Below, piece after piece: positions 7,990 to 17,448 of a stretch of DNA of 64,000 nucleotides; the first letter of the stretch is position 1, and each line of letters opens with the position of its first letter. The DNA comes from an uncultured Hyphomicrobiales bacterium (GTDB lineage Bacteria > Pseudomonadota > Alphaproteobacteria > Rhizobiales > Ancalomicrobiaceae). A program made the position numbers and the translations under genes. The notes under the pieces are model-generated. The model did not search any database and had not been told where the DNA came from. It worked only from the letters and a program-made list of their open reading frames with translations. Where the stretch lies: contig CAIYYN010000017.1 of assembly GCA_903930435.1 (NCBI GenBank), positions 1-64,000 of the forward strand, given 5' to 3'.

Positions 7990-9360
7990 TTACGCAGCGT
8001 CGTAGACGACCTTGTTGCGTCCGGTTTTCTTGGCGCGATAGAGCGCCGTGTCTGCCCGCTTGAGGATCGTGTTCGGCGTATCATCGCCCCGGTCGAACGT
8101 GCCCATGCCGATGGAAATGGTCACCGGAATTTCCGCTTTCCCGCCCGACACCGTGAACGGCGTCCCCGCGACCGTTTCACGCAACCGTTCGGCAATCCCT
8201 TGTGCCAACGCCAGATCGGTTTCAGGCATCACGACGACGAATTCTTCGCCGCCGAAACGCGCAACGAGATCCATGCCCCGGACATTGGCCCGCAGACGGC
8301 TGGCGAATTCCTTCAGCACCTCGTCACCGGCATCATGACCATAGGTGTCGTTGATCGACTTGAAGAAATCGATATCGACAATCAGCACCGCCATGGGACG
8401 TGACCGCTCTGCCGATTGGTCGACAAAGCTCGTCAGGTGGCTCATCATGTAGCGGCGATTGTACAGCCCCGTCAGGCCATCAGTCACGGCCATCTCGATG
8501 GACGCCTGCACATTGGTGCGCAGGAAATCATTGTAGCGTTTGCGGCGGACCTGCGTCTTGACCCGGGCGAGGACTTCCTGACGGTCGAGCGGACGCACGA
8601 GATAGTCGTTCACGCCAATTTCCAGCGCCCGCATCAGACGAGCCGTCTCATCCTCATCAATGACAAGCAAGATCGGCAGCAGACGCGTGCGATCCAGCGA
8701 GCGGATCTGCGAACAGAGCCGCAACGCGTCAAAATTCGTGAGTGCCAGCGAGATGACGACGAGCTCATAGTCGCCGTCAGCAGCCGCAAACAGTGCTTCC
8801 TGGGGATCGGCAACAATCTTGACGTCATTGGCGGTTTGCAGGATGCCTGCAAGGCGTTCGCTTGTAGACCGGCGATCATCGACAAGCATGAGCTTGCCCT
8901 TCCTACCCGCCAGATCCATGTCGAACTGACCGCTTTCCAGCCCCAGTTCGCGTGTGGCTTCCGCCCGGATACGCAACTCGTCGGTCAACATCTTCAGACG
9001 CACGAGGCTCTTGACGCGTGTGATCAAGGCGATATCGGAGACTGGCTTGGTCAGGAAATCATCGGCTCCTGCTTCAAGCCCCTTGACCCGGTCTGAGACC
9101 TGATCGAGCGCCGTCACCATGACGACGGGCAAATGCTGCGAACGCTGATCCGCCTTGATCCGACGGCAAACCTCAAACCCGTCCATACCGGGCATCATGA
9201 CATCGAGAAGCACGATATCCGGCATATGCCGTTCGACGAGTTCGAGCGCCTGCAAGCCGCTGGTCGCTGTCAATACCTCGAAGTATTCAGCCGACAGGCG
9301 TGCTTCCAGCAATTTGACATTCGCCGGTATATCATCAACGACAAGGATGCGGGCTGTCAT
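7990..9360 (-). CDS. pleD: PleD-type response regulator with diguanylate cyclase
   Basis: A 456-residue protein with two receiver domains and a C-terminal GGDEF domain that makes cyclic di-GMP. The first receiver has the phosphorylatable D53 in IVLLDVMMPG and the lysine in FLTKPVSD. The second (about residues 155-275) is degenerate, as in Caulobacter PleD, where it serves as a dimer adaptor. The cyclase signature is GGEEF at 370-374, preceded at five residues by an R-G-M-D inhibitory (I) site, so both activity and product inhibition are expected. It follows divK by 18 bp, the conserved alphaproteobacterial divK-pleD order, and acts in the polar-development and cell-cycle pathway. Confidence 0.95.
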   Translation of the reverse strand: MTARILVVDDIPANVKLLEARLSAEYFEVLTATSGLQALELVERHMPDIVLLDVMMPGMDGFEVCRRIKADQRSQHLPVVMVTALDQVSDRVKGLEAGADDFLTKPVSDIALITRVKSLVRLKMLTDELRIRAEATRELGLESGQFDMDLAGRKGKLMLVDDRRSTSERLAGILQTANDVKIVADPQEALFAAADGDYELVVISLALTNFDALRLCSQIRSLDRTRLLPILLVIDEDETARLMRALEIGVNDYLVRPLDRQEVLARVKTQVRRKRYNDFLRTNVQASIEMAVTDGLTGLYNRRYMMSHLTSFVDQSAERSRPMAVLIVDIDFFKSINDTYGHDAGDEVLKEFASRLRANVRGMDLVARFGGEEFVVVMPETDLALAQGIAERLRETVAGTPFTVSGGKAEIPVTISIGMGTFDRGDDTPNTILKRADTALYRAKKTGRNKVVYDAA

Positions 9361-9378
9361 AAAGGGCTCCGAAGAAAA

Positions 9379-9750
9379 TCAGGCGTCACCGAGATAGGAT
9401 TTGACGGTCTCGAGAAATTTGGCGACCGAAATGGGCTTGGAAATATAGGCTTCGCATCCACCCTGCCGGATGCGTTCCTCGTCACCCTTCATCGCAAAGG
9501 CGGTCACGGCGATGACGGGAATCCCACGCAGTTCATCGTCTTCTTTCAGCCACTTGGTGACTTCAAGACCCGATACTTCGGGCAACTGGATATCCATGAT
9601 GATGAGGTCAGGATGCTCGGCACGAGCAATATCCATCGCATCAAACCCGTTGCGGGTTTGCAGCGTGCGATAGCCGTGCGCCTCAAGGAGATCGTGAAAG
9701 AGCTTCATATTCAGCTCATTATCCTCCACGATCAGTACCGACTTCGTCAT
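9379..9750 (-). CDS. divK: DivK single-domain response regulator
   Basis: A 123-residue stand-alone receiver domain with the acidic pocket VEDN (E9, D10), phosphorylation site D53 in [13 protein letters not shown], the T/A switch in [18 protein letters not shown] and the lysine in YISKPIS. This long MKGDEE segment is characteristic of DivK. In alphaproteobacteria DivK is phosphorylated by the DivJ/PleC kinases and works through DivL/CckA to control CtrA. It leads the divK-pleD operon and is divergent from the DUF3572 gene. A 7-bp inverted repeat (9858-9878) lies in the shared upstream region. Confidence 0.95.
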   Translation of the reverse strand: MTKSVLIVEDNELNMKLFHDLLEAHGYRTLQTRNGFDAMDIARAEHPDLIIMDIQLPEVSGLEVTKWLKEDDELRGIPVIAVTAFAMKGDEERIRQGGCEAYISKPISVAKFLETVKSYLGDA

Positions 9751-9857
9751 GAGTCAACTCCTGCGGTTCGCTTTGACCTGATCTGACGCAAACGCATTGG
9801 ATTTGGCCACCAGCGACACATAAGACGAAGCAATTGGACGCATCGCCTGTTTATCAC

Positions 9858-9878
9858 CCTAAAGCAAAATCCTTTAGG
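9858..9878. promoter_or_regulatory. inverted repeat between divK and the DUF3572 gene
   Basis: CCTAAAG and CTTTAGG are separated by seven bases (CAAAATC), a perfect 7-bp inverted repeat in the 162-bp divergent region. It could be a protein-binding site or a small hairpin. No TTAA-N7-TTAA CtrA box was found here. Confidence 0.35.
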
Positions 9879-9912
9879 AAAGACGAAGCCAAACACATGA
9901 GGGAAAAAACGT

Positions 9913-10206
9913 ATGGCCCTGCAACGAGATCGCGGATTGCCGAGGGAAGAGGCCGAAAACCTGGCGATTGCTTGCCTGAACCTGATCGCCGAAGAGACCG
10001 AAACACTGGAGCGTTTTCTGTCGGTCACGGGCCTTGGCCCGGAGACGCTGCGCCACGCAGCCTCTGAACCGGGTTTTTTTGCCGCTGTCATCGAATATAT
10101 GCTGGGCGATGAAAGCCTTCTGCTGATCGCCTCAGAACGTTTCAAGGTGCGCCCGACCGTGTTTGCGCTCGCTCGCCACCAACTTGGCCGGGGGCTCGAC
10201 GAATAA
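9913..10206 (+). CDS. DUF3572 family protein
   Basis: A 97-residue soluble helical protein of unknown function that I recognise as DUF3572, a family largely confined to alphaproteobacteria and often found divergent from divK-pleD. Visible traits are the N-terminal PREEAENLAIACLNLIAEE helix, then LERFLSVTGL and a C-terminal hydrophobic segment (FALARHQLG). Its stop codon overlaps the start of the next gene by one base (TAATG), so the two are translationally coupled. Confidence 0.8.
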   Translation: MALQRDRGLPREEAENLAIACLNLIAEETETLERFLSVTGLGPETLRHAASEPGFFAAVIEYMLGDESLLLIASERFKVRPTVFALARHQLGRGLDE

Positions 10207-10886
10207 TGACGGCCCCGCCAGACACAGATCCCCTCGCGATTGCCGCCGTCGACGATCTCACGTTCACCGGCCGCCCGCTTCTTGTCGTGGATGTCGATGA
10301 AGTCGTCGTCCACATGGTCGCACCCTTCATTCCCTGGCTGGAGAAGCTTGGCCTGCAGCTCGACATGGACTCCTACAAGCTCGGCGGCAACATCAAATAC
10401 GCCGGAACCGAACGGCAAGTCCCCAAGGAAGACATCGGAGCGCTAATCCAATCGTTCTTCGATGAGGAGATCCATGCGCAGCCAGCCGTCGACAACGCTG
10501 CTGCAGTCCTTGGCAAGTTGGAGCCCATCTATGAGATCATCCTGCTGACCAACGCCCCGCATCGGCACAAGGAGCGACGCAGGGCCAGCCTCCTGTCACA
10601 AGGCGTGACGGCAAAACTCATCACCAACGACGGTCCAAAAGGACCGGTCGTCGAAAGGATACGAGCGCGCGCGATGGCGGCAAACGCGCCTGACACGCTA
10701 ATTTTCATCGATGATTCCGTGAATAATCTGGAGTCGGTGCGTATCAGTGTGCCTTCGGCCCATCTGGTCCATTTCATCGCGCACCCGAAATTTCGCTCGC
10801 TGGCCCGTGACGTCGCCGGGGTTAGTCTCAAGACAGGGGATTGGCTGGAGGTCGAGCGCTTTGCCAAGGACGTGATGGGCGCGTAG
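10206..10886 (+). CDS. HAD-like hydrolase of unknown substrate
   Basis: A 226-residue cytosolic protein with haloacid-dehalogenase motifs: motif I LLVVDVDEVVVHMV (Asp nucleophile followed by D-x-D), motif II LLTNAPH, a downstream lysine region and motif III/IV FIDDSVNNLESV. Between motifs I and II it has a cap of about 80 residues. It is probably a phosphatase, with unknown substrate. It overlaps the DUF3572 gene by one base and the two look like an operon, which suggests a link to that unknown function. It converges with pcm. Confidence 0.75.
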   Translation: MTAPPDTDPLAIAAVDDLTFTGRPLLVVDVDEVVVHMVAPFIPWLEKLGLQLDMDSYKLGGNIKYAGTERQVPKEDIGALIQSFFDEEIHAQPAVDNAAAVLGKLEPIYEIILLTNAPHRHKERRRASLLSQGVTAKLITNDGPKGPVVERIRARAMAANAPDTLIFIDDSVNNLESVRISVPSAHLVHFIAHPKFRSLARDVAGVSLKTGDWLEVERFAKDVMGA

Positions 10887-10929
10887 GCCGACGTATCGCT
10901 CGAGAAATCCGCGTATGTGTCTCAGCGGG

Positions 10930-11613
10930 TTAAAGGTTGCCTGCCCTGCCCGGCATCAGTGGCACAAAGCGAACGTCCGCCAGATGGTCGATCAGCGGCT
11001 TCAATCCGCGATCCCGTGGGGCTGTGATCTTCAAAAGCGCTTGTTGACTGCCCGCCGGTCCTGTGGCGATGACCATGATGCCACCGGGCCTGAGGCTGCG
11101 CAGCAGAACGGCGGGTATGTCAGGAGCCGCCGCCGACACAATAATGCGGTCAAACGGTGCCTGCTCGTCCCAGCCTTCCAGCCCGTCGCGACATTCGGCG
11201 ATGACGTTGTAGAGGCGCAGGGCTGAAAACCGGTCACGCGCTAGGTCAATCAGCGTCTTGTAGCGATCGACCGTGTAGACTTGACCCGCCAGCTTCGCCA
11301 TGACCGCCGCTGCGTAGCCGGTCCCTGTCCCGATATCGAGCACGCGATGGTCTGGGCCAAGTGCGGCAGATTGCAGCATGATGGCGAGGACCGATGGTGT
11401 CGCGATGCTCTGGCCGCATTCGATTGGCAGCGCACGATCTTCCAGCGCCTGACTTTTCAACGAGGCTGGCAGGAACAGCGCGCGTGGAACCGTTTCGATG
11501 GCCCCCAAGACCCGCTGATCATGGATGCCGCGCGCCCGCAAGCCGAGTATGAAAGCCCCCAAACGGGCGTGGTCATCCGGCGGTTCATCGTGCGAGGGAG
11601 CATCCGTGATCAT
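10930..11613 (-). CDS. pcm: protein-L-isoaspartate O-methyltransferase
   Basis: A 227-residue SAM-dependent repair methyltransferase that methylates isoaspartyl residues in damaged proteins. The motifs are ECGQSIATPSVLAIMLQ (substrate-binding segment), SAM motif I VLDIGTGTGYAAAVMA, YTVDRY for motif II and the late RPGGIMVI segment. It is the last gene of the minus-strand serS-surE-pcm run, 97 bp after surE. In many relatives a LysM/M23 peptidase gene follows pcm; here a convergent HAD gene follows instead. Confidence 0.93.
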   Translation of the reverse strand: MITDAPSHDEPPDDHARLGAFILGLRARGIHDQRVLGAIETVPRALFLPASLKSQALEDRALPIECGQSIATPSVLAIMLQSAALGPDHRVLDIGTGTGYAAAVMAKLAGQVYTVDRYKTLIDLARDRFSALRLYNVIAECRDGLEGWDEQAPFDRIIVSAAAPDIPAVLLRSLRPGGIMVIATGPAGSQQALLKITAPRDRGLKPLIDHLADVRFVPLMPGRAGNL

Positions 11614-11710
11614 AATACCCGATCAATCCGCGCTCTAATGGTGAGGCTTCTCAGACTTTACGTCGAGGTTCCACCGGGAGACAAGCTATTCGGTGGCAGA
11701 CAGGGGCTGA

Positions 11711-12469
11711 TTAGCCGAATGCCTTGCTGAGCGACTCCGCCGTCGCGCGGTCCGTCAGGTCGAGCAGCAGCGGCGTGATCGAGATCAGCTTCTGCGACAG
11801 GGCCCACATATCGGTCTTTACCGCCGGATTATCCCAACTGCGGCGATAGCTGATCCAATAGTAAGGCATCTGGCGGGCATCGATCCGCTTCTCGACGCCG
11901 ATCAGACTCTCCACCCGCGTGCACTGCGACGTGATTTCCACGCCCGCGACATCGGCGGCAGGACATGCCGGGAAATTCACGTTAATCAGAATCCCGTCCG
12001 GGATGCCGTGCGCGAGGATACGCCGTACGATATCCGCGCCATGCGTCTCAGCCGCGCTCCAGTCTGGCGTCCGACCACTGTCGAATGCATATGATTGGGA
12101 CAGGGCAATCGACTTCACGCCGAGGATCGTGCCCTCCATCGCGCAGGCCACGGTGCCGGAATAGGTGACATCATCGGCGATATTGGCCCCGCGATTGACA
12201 CCTGAGAGCACCAGATCCGGCTTTTCCGGCAGGATTTGACGCATCGCCATGATCACGCAATCCGTCGGCGTGCCACCGACCGCAAACCGGCGATCATCGA
12301 TCTGGCGGATGCGGACCGGATCATGCAAGGTCAGCGAATGGCCCTTGCCGGATTGATCGGTTTCAGGCGCCACGATCCAGACATCATCCGACAATTGCCG
12401 GGCTATCTTTTCAAGCACCGCGAGACCGGGAGCCAGAATGCCGTCGTCATTTGAAAGGAGAATCCGCAT
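11711..12469 (-). CDS. surE: SurE 5'/3'-nucleotidase
   Basis: A 252-residue survival protein E that dephosphorylates nucleoside monophosphates in a metal-dependent way. The N-terminus MRILLSNDDGILAPG has the metal-binding D8-D9 pair, followed by APETDQSGKGHSLT and the SGVNRGANI motif with the metal-binding Asn. ATG 12469 is chosen because the family begins MRILLSNDDG; a longer frame would run into serS. It begins 1 bp after the serS stop codon, so the two are coupled. Confidence 0.95.
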   Translation of the reverse strand: MRILLSNDDGILAPGLAVLEKIARQLSDDVWIVAPETDQSGKGHSLTLHDPVRIRQIDDRRFAVGGTPTDCVIMAMRQILPEKPDLVLSGVNRGANIADDVTYSGTVACAMEGTILGVKSIALSQSYAFDSGRTPDWSAAETHGADIVRRILAHGIPDGILINVNFPACPAADVAGVEITSQCTRVESLIGVEKRIDARQMPYYWISYRRSWDNPAVKTDMWALSQKLISITPLLLDLTDRATAESLSKAFG

Positions 12470-12470
12470 A

Positions 12471-13745
12471 TCAACCGCCAATCCGTGTGAGCCCGCCCAT
12501 ATAGGGGCGCAACGCTTCCGGAATTGTGACGGAACCATCGGCTTCCTGATAGTTTTCCAGAACGGCGACCAATGCCCGGCCGACGGCCACGCCTGAGCCG
12601 TTCAACGTGTGCAGGAACTGCGTGCCCTTGGCGTCCTTGGGCCGGTAGCGCGCATTCATGCGGCGGGCCTGGAAATCACCGCAGTTCGAGCAGGATGAAA
12701 TCTCGCGATAGGCATTCTGGCCGGGAAGCCACACTTCGATGTCATAGGTCTTCCTTGACCCGAAGCCCATGTCGCCCGTGCACAGAATGATGGTGCGATA
12801 GGGCAATCCGAGCCGTTCAAGGATCGACTCGGCGCTGCGCACCATATGCTGATGCTCGGACTCGGATGTTTCCGGCGTGGTGATCGTCACGAGTTCCGTC
12901 TTGATGAACTGATGCACGCGGATCATGCCGCGCGTATCGCGGCCAGCCGAACCCGCTTCCGACCGGAACGACGGCGTCAACGCCGTGACCCGCATCGGCA
13001 ACGTGGCTTCGTCGAGGATCTGCTCGCGCACCATATTGGTGAGCGGGACCTCCGCCGTCGGGATCAGGTAGAAGTCATTGGTCTTGAACAGATCTTCCTC
13101 GAACTTCGGCAACTGGCCGGTGCCATAGGCGCTGGCCGCATTGACAAGGAACGGCGGATTGATCTCGGTATAGCCGTGTTCCTGCGTGTGGACATCGATC
13201 ATGAACTGGCCAAGTGCCCGCTCAAGTCGCGCCAAGGCACCCTTCAGGATCACGAAACGGGCACCGGAAATCCGCGCTGCCGTCTCGAAATCCATGAGGC
13301 CGAGCGCTTCGCCGAGTTCAAAATGCTGCTTCGGGGTATAATCGAAATCCCGCGGTGTGCCGACCTTGCGGATCTCGACGTTGTCGTGTTCGTCCTTGCC
13401 GACCGGAACCTCGTCGAAGGGAATATTCGGGATACCAGCCAGAAGCGTCTCGAGTTCCGCAGCAATCACGCGCTCTTCGGCCTCGCCCGCCTGAATGATC
13501 GCCTTGAGATCGGCGACCTCGGCCATCAGCCGCTGTGCGGTCACTTCGTCCTTCTGGGCCTTGGCCTTGCCGATGTCCTTGGAAGCTGCGTTCTGGCGCG
13601 CCTGCGTCTCCTGCAAGCGCGTCAACTGGGCGCGGCGACGCTCATCGATCGCGATCAGCTCCGCCGACAAGGGTTCCTTGCCCAGATTGACCAGCGCGCG
13701 GTCAAAAGCCTCACCATTCTCGCGGATCCATTTGATATCGTGCAT
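12471..13745 (-). CDS. serS: seryl-tRNA synthetase
   Basis: A 424-residue class II aminoacyl-tRNA synthetase that charges tRNA(Ser). The first about 110 residues form the charged antiparallel coiled-coil arm ([20 protein letters not shown] and onward) that contacts the tRNA. Motif 2 is [20 protein letters not shown] and motif 3 is [18 protein letters not shown]. The length and start fit the bacterial family. It lies downstream of tatABC and upstream of surE, an arrangement conserved in alphaproteobacteria. Confidence 0.97.
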   Translation of the reverse strand: MHDIKWIRENGEAFDRALVNLGKEPLSAELIAIDERRRAQLTRLQETQARQNAASKDIGKAKAQKDEVTAQRLMAEVADLKAIIQAGEAEERVIAAELETLLAGIPNIPFDEVPVGKDEHDNVEIRKVGTPRDFDYTPKQHFELGEALGLMDFETAARISGARFVILKGALARLERALGQFMIDVHTQEHGYTEINPPFLVNAASAYGTGQLPKFEEDLFKTNDFYLIPTAEVPLTNMVREQILDEATLPMRVTALTPSFRSEAGSAGRDTRGMIRVHQFIKTELVTITTPETSESEHQHMVRSAESILERLGLPYRTIILCTGDMGFGSRKTYDIEVWLPGQNAYREISSCSNCGDFQARRMNARYRPKDAKGTQFLHTLNGSGVAVGRALVAVLENYQEADGSVTIPEALRPYMGGLTRIGG

Positions 13746-13883
13746 GATCGCCTCACATCGTCCCGTCTGGCTCGCTGTGGACGTCGTCCGTCGACGGGAT
13801 CAGGGCAAAGCCGTTCCAGGCCGGACAAATCGCCGGAGGATTGCTTCGCTTGGTCCCGGTCTGACGAAAAGCAGGTAGTGCGC

Positions 13884-14705
13884 CTACGACAGGGTCAGAT
13901 CAGTCCCGGTCGAGGATTTGCCCTTTTCCCGCTCCGCTCGTCTCTCGACGTATCTCACAGCAAAGATGGTGAGTTCGTAGAGGAGGATGGTTGGCAGGGC
14001 AAGCGAGATCTGGGAGAGCGGATCAGGCGGTGTCAGGACAGCCGCCACAATGAAGGCGATGATGATCGCGTACCGCCGGTAAGTCTTTAATTGCGTTGAT
14101 GTAACCAGCCCGATCTGGGCCAGCAGCGTCAATACAACCGGCAACTGGAATACAACACCAAAAGCCAGTGTCAGCGTCATGATCAGCGACAGATACTCAC
14201 TGACCTTCGGCAGCAGCTCGATCTTGATTCCATTGGTGCCGTCTTCCTGCATCGAGGCAAAGAACCCGAGGATGCCCGGCAGCATGAAATAGACCAGCGT
14301 CGCGCCCAACAGGAAGAACACCGGAGTTGCGACAAGATACGGCAGGAAGGCGCGCCGCTCGTGCTTGTAGAGACCCGGTGCGACGAACATGTAGAGCTGC
14401 GTCGCGATCACGGGAAACGACAGAAAGACGCCCGCATAAAACGCGACCTTGACCTGCGTCAGGAAAAACTCCTGCGGCGCGGTGAAGATCATCGTGGCTG
14501 GCTTTCCCGTCATGGCGCGAATGACATAATCATAGGGCCAGACGAGGAAATTGTAGATATAGCGCGCGAACGCAAAGCTAAGGATGAAGCCGCCAACAAG
14601 TGCGATCAGCGACCGGATCAGGCGTGAGCGCAACTCGATGATATGATCCATCAACGGGGCTTTTGATGCCTCGATATCGTCTTCATCAGGCCTGCTGGTG
14701 CTCAT
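13884..14705 (-). CDS. tatC: TatC twin-arginine translocase subunit
   Basis: A 273-residue inner-membrane protein with six hydrophobic segments that recognises twin-arginine signal peptides. The N-terminal PLMDHIIELRSRLI has the conserved Glu of the signal-binding site, and FTAPQEFFLTQVKVAFYAG carries the PxEFF loop with the second essential Glu. The last gene of tatABC, it starts within the tatB stop (ATGA overlap). Confidence 0.95.
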   Translation of the reverse strand: MSTSRPDEDDIEASKAPLMDHIIELRSRLIRSLIALVGGFILSFAFARYIYNFLVWPYDYVIRAMTGKPATMIFTAPQEFFLTQVKVAFYAGVFLSFPVIATQLYMFVAPGLYKHERRAFLPYLVATPVFFLLGATLVYFMLPGILGFFASMQEDGTNGIKIELLPKVSEYLSLIMTLTLAFGVVFQLPVVLTLLAQIGLVTSTQLKTYRRYAIIIAFIVAAVLTPPDPLSQISLALPTILLYELTIFAVRYVERRAEREKGKSSTGTDLTLS

Positions 14706-15238
14706 GCGGACGCTCCCGAAACTGGTGCAGCCGCGTGGGCGGGTTCCTCGGAATTTGCAATTGACGTTTGCTCGGCGCTGGTGGCAGGCGTCGGTGACAG
14801 ATCAATCGCGCCGGGAAAGCCGGTGTGGCCGGGAGGCGTGCTGCTATCGGCTTCGGTGGATAGTTCAGCTGTTGTCGAGGCAGGTGCGGCGATGGTCGGG
14901 TCCGAACCGAATGAATGATCAAGGGTGGCCGGGATGCTGAGGTCTTCGCGCATCTGGCCTTCGAGCATCGTCAGCGGCTGCGTCGCGGATTCCAGTTCCT
15001 TGCGAATATCGCCCATCGCATCAAAGGAGGTCAGGTCATTGACGCTCTTCTTGAGATCGTCAAACTCGGCTTCCCGGAGCGCAGAACTCATCTGATGCTG
15101 GAAATCGAACGCCATCCGCCGCATCTGCCCGACCCACTTGCCGACCATGCGCATGGCCGTCGGCAAATCCTTGGGTGGAATGACGACAAGGGCGACGACG
15201 CCGATCAGCAGAAGTTCGCTCCAGGCTATACCGAACAT
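14702..15238 (-). CDS. tatB: TatB twin-arginine translocase subunit
   Basis: A 178-residue protein with one N-terminal membrane helix (MFGIAWSELLLIGVVALVVI), the glutamate at position 8 and the PPKDLP hinge typical of TatB, then a long amphipathic helix and an acidic, Pro/Thr/Ala-rich tail from about residue 100. TatB works with TatC as signal-peptide receptor. ATG 15238 gives the family N-terminus; an upstream frame to 15403 would add an implausible extension. It starts about 175 bp after tatA and overlaps tatC. Confidence 0.93.
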   Translation of the reverse strand: MFGIAWSELLLIGVVALVVIPPKDLPTAMRMVGKWVGQMRRMAFDFQHQMSSALREAEFDDLKKSVNDLTSFDAMGDIRKELESATQPLTMLEGQMREDLSIPATLDHSFGSDPTIAAPASTTAELSTEADSSTPPGHTGFPGAIDLSPTPATSAEQTSIANSEEPAHAAAPVSGASA

Positions 15239-15412
15239 ATGTCTCTCTCGTCCTCGAACCTCGACGTGACCCATGCGGAACCACGCATAGTCGACCGCCC
15301 GAAGGCTCGTGCCGGGTTCTCGATTAAAACGACTTGCAGCTGACGCATCCAGCCAACATCTCCGCGCGATCAGCCTGTCCGTTGCGGACACCGCGATCAA
15401 CACTTGGCCGGA

Positions 15413-15640
15413 TCAGCCGACCTTGGAGCTGTCTTCGACCTTTGTTGCTGCGGGCTCGCCGGCCTTGTGGTCGATGGGCTTGGTTTCGGCGGCGGTATCA
15501 TCTTCCTTCAAGCCCTTCTTGAAGCTGTTGATACCCTTGGCGAAATCGCCCATCAGATCCGAGATCTTGCCGCGTCCGCCGAAAAACAGCATGGCGACGA
15601 TGAGGACGATCAGCCAGTGCCAGATGCTCAAGGAACCCAT
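15413..15640 (-). CDS. tatA: TatA twin-arginine translocase subunit
   Basis: A 75-residue protein with a short N-terminal membrane helix ([16 protein letters not shown]), the [17 protein letters not shown] hinge plus amphipathic helix and a charged C-terminal tail. TatA polymerises to form the export path of the Tat system. The FGxGK.pdl motif is clear. It is first of tatABC and lies downstream of scpB with a 194-bp gap that probably holds a promoter. Confidence 0.95.
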   Translation of the reverse strand: MGSLSIWHWLIVLIVAMLFFGGRGKISDLMGDFAKGINSFKKGLKEDDTAAETKPIDHKAGEPAATKVEDSSKVG

Positions 15641-15834
15641 AAACTCTACTCCGTTTCATCATCAACCCGACCAATGACATCCTGCAAAAGGACATCCGGA
15701 CCAGATCGATCACATGCTCATGCACCAACATATGGGCTGAACCGCGTCAATTGGAAAGACAGGAACGATCACCCGCTCCATCTTTGATCAGACGTCGTTA
15801 GCATTGCAACGGCCTGTCTGGCAAATGAAACGGT

Positions 15835-16476
15835 CTATTCCTCACCATCCATGGCCAGATCCATGAGATCTGGTCCGTCGAGCGGGTCTTCAGCCTCGGT
15901 CAAGGCGCTGGTGTCATTCGGCATCGGAATGTGGAATCCGGCCGGAATTTGTCCTTCCAGCAGCCCCGCGCCTTTCAAGTCATCGAGGCCGGGCAAGTCC
16001 TGGATCGACTCCAGCCCGAAATGCGCGAGGAACCCATCCGTCGTGCCGAAGGTAATCGGGCGTCCCGGCGTGCGTCGCCGCCCGCGCAGACGAATCCAGC
16101 CGACCTCCAGCAGCACATCGAGTGTTCCCCGCGAGGTCGAAACGCCTCGGATGGCCTCGATCTCGGCCCGCGTGACCGGCTGATGGTAGGCGATGATCGC
16201 GAGTGTCTCGAGTGCGGCACGGGAGAGCTTGCGCGGCTCCTCGGCTTCATGCGTCAGATAGCCGCTTAAATCCTCAGCGGTGCGAAACAGCCATTTTTCT
16301 GCGACCCGGATGAGATTGACACCCCGATGCGCGTAATCCGACTGCAAGGCGGAGAGCAGCGCATCAAGATCCGCATCCAGTGGCAACCGCTGCCGCATCG
16401 TTGCTTCATCCAGCGGTTCGCGGGAGGCAAACAGCAAGGCTTCGACAATGCGCAGATGGTCGGGATCAACGGTCAT
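15835..16476 (-). CDS. scpB: segregation and condensation protein B
   Basis: A 213-residue winged-helix protein that binds the kleisin ScpA in the Smc condensin complex. The typical segments are RIVEALLFASREPLDE at the N-terminus and LSRAALETLAIIAYHQPVTRAEIEAIRGV, RTPGRPITFGTTDGFLAHFGL in the middle. The C-terminal about 40 residues are acidic and variable. Its start overlaps the scpA stop (ATGA). Confidence 0.94.
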   Translation of the reverse strand: MTVDPDHLRIVEALLFASREPLDEATMRQRLPLDADLDALLSALQSDYAHRGVNLIRVAEKWLFRTAEDLSGYLTHEAEEPRKLSRAALETLAIIAYHQPVTRAEIEAIRGVSTSRGTLDVLLEVGWIRLRGRRRTPGRPITFGTTDGFLAHFGLESIQDLPGLDDLKGAGLLEGQIPAGFHIPMPNDTSALTEAEDPLDGPDLMDLAMDGEE

Positions 16477-17366
16477 GCCGATCCACCTTCGTCGTTGCCC
16501 ACGTCATCGGATGCATTGACTTCCGCGCTACGCGACGCCGAACGCAGGAACAAGGGCGCAAACGGTCCGGTCTGGCGCAACTCGATTTTGCCCTCTCGCA
16601 CCAGTTCAAGACTCGCCGAAAAAGACGATGCAATCACGGTCGAGCGGGAGTCCTTGGTCATGTAGCGCGCAAGGAAACCATCGATCGGGGTCCAATCGCC
16701 GAAATGGCCGACGAGCCGTTCCAGAATGGCGCGTGCCTCTGCAAGTGACCAGACCGTGCGGCGCGCGACTCGCACGCTCGTCAACATCTTGCGCTGCCGA
16801 TGGTCCGCATAGGCCGTCAGCAGATCGAAAAGCGTTGCTGTGTAGGTCGCGTTTCGCGTGGAAGCAATGTCCTCGGGCCTGCCGCGCGCGAAAACATCCC
16901 GCCCGAGCCGCGTCCGGCTGGTCAGCGCCTTGGCCGCCTCGCGCATCGCTTCCAGACGTTGCAGGCGGAATGCGAGGGATGCCGCCATTTCCTCGCCCGT
17001 CGGCTCATCATCCTTGGGGGGATCGGGCAGCAGCAGCCGCGATTTGAGATAGGCGAGCCAGGCCGCCATCACGAGATAATCCGCCGCCAGTTCCAGCCGC
17101 GTCGACTGGACCGCCTCCACGAACGCCAGATATTGGTCCGCCAGTTCGAGGATCGAGATACGAGTCAGGTCGACCTTCTGGCTCCGCGAAAGGGTCAGCA
17201 GAAGATCGAGCGGCCCTTCGAACCCGGCGACATCGACGATGAGCGCTGGCTCGCTGTCGGAAGAGCGGCGTTCAGGTGCCCCCCAATGCGCATCATCAGA
17301 CGACGCAGCCTCTGCTGCGAGCAAATTGCCCGCTGCCGAAAACAGGTCAGCTTGAGTGCTCGCCAT
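16473..17366 (-). CDS. scpA: segregation and condensation protein A (kleisin)
   Basis: A 297-residue kleisin linking the Smc heads. The family N-terminal motif FEGPLDLLLTLSRSQKVDLT is at about residues 48-67, followed by ISILELADQYLAFVEAVQ, YLVMAAWLAYLKSRLLLPDP and a C-terminal winged-helix-like region. The first about 45 residues are a variable extension. scpA lies 82 bp after nagZ and overlaps scpB. Confidence 0.94.
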   Translation of the reverse strand: MASTQADLFSAAGNLLAAEAASSDDAHWGAPERRSSDSEPALIVDVAGFEGPLDLLLTLSRSQKVDLTRISILELADQYLAFVEAVQSTRLELAADYLVMAAWLAYLKSRLLLPDPPKDDEPTGEEMAASLAFRLQRLEAMREAAKALTSRTRLGRDVFARGRPEDIASTRNATYTATLFDLLTAYADHRQRKMLTSVRVARRTVWSLAEARAILERLVGHFGDWTPIDGFLARYMTKDSRSTVIASSFSASLELVREGKIELRQTGPFAPLFLRSASRSAEVNASDDVGNDEGGSA

Positions 17367-17448
17367 GGTTCATGCCCCGCCCATACGCCGAAACCGGCTC
17401 AGGTCGAAGGCATTTGTAAGGTCTCGGATGCCTGTGCGCAAACGGCAA

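Noticed and set aside
12846-14090. 414-codon plus-strand frame opposite serS and tatC
   Set aside because: It spans two conserved minus-strand genes and their gap, and has no ribosome site or family motif.
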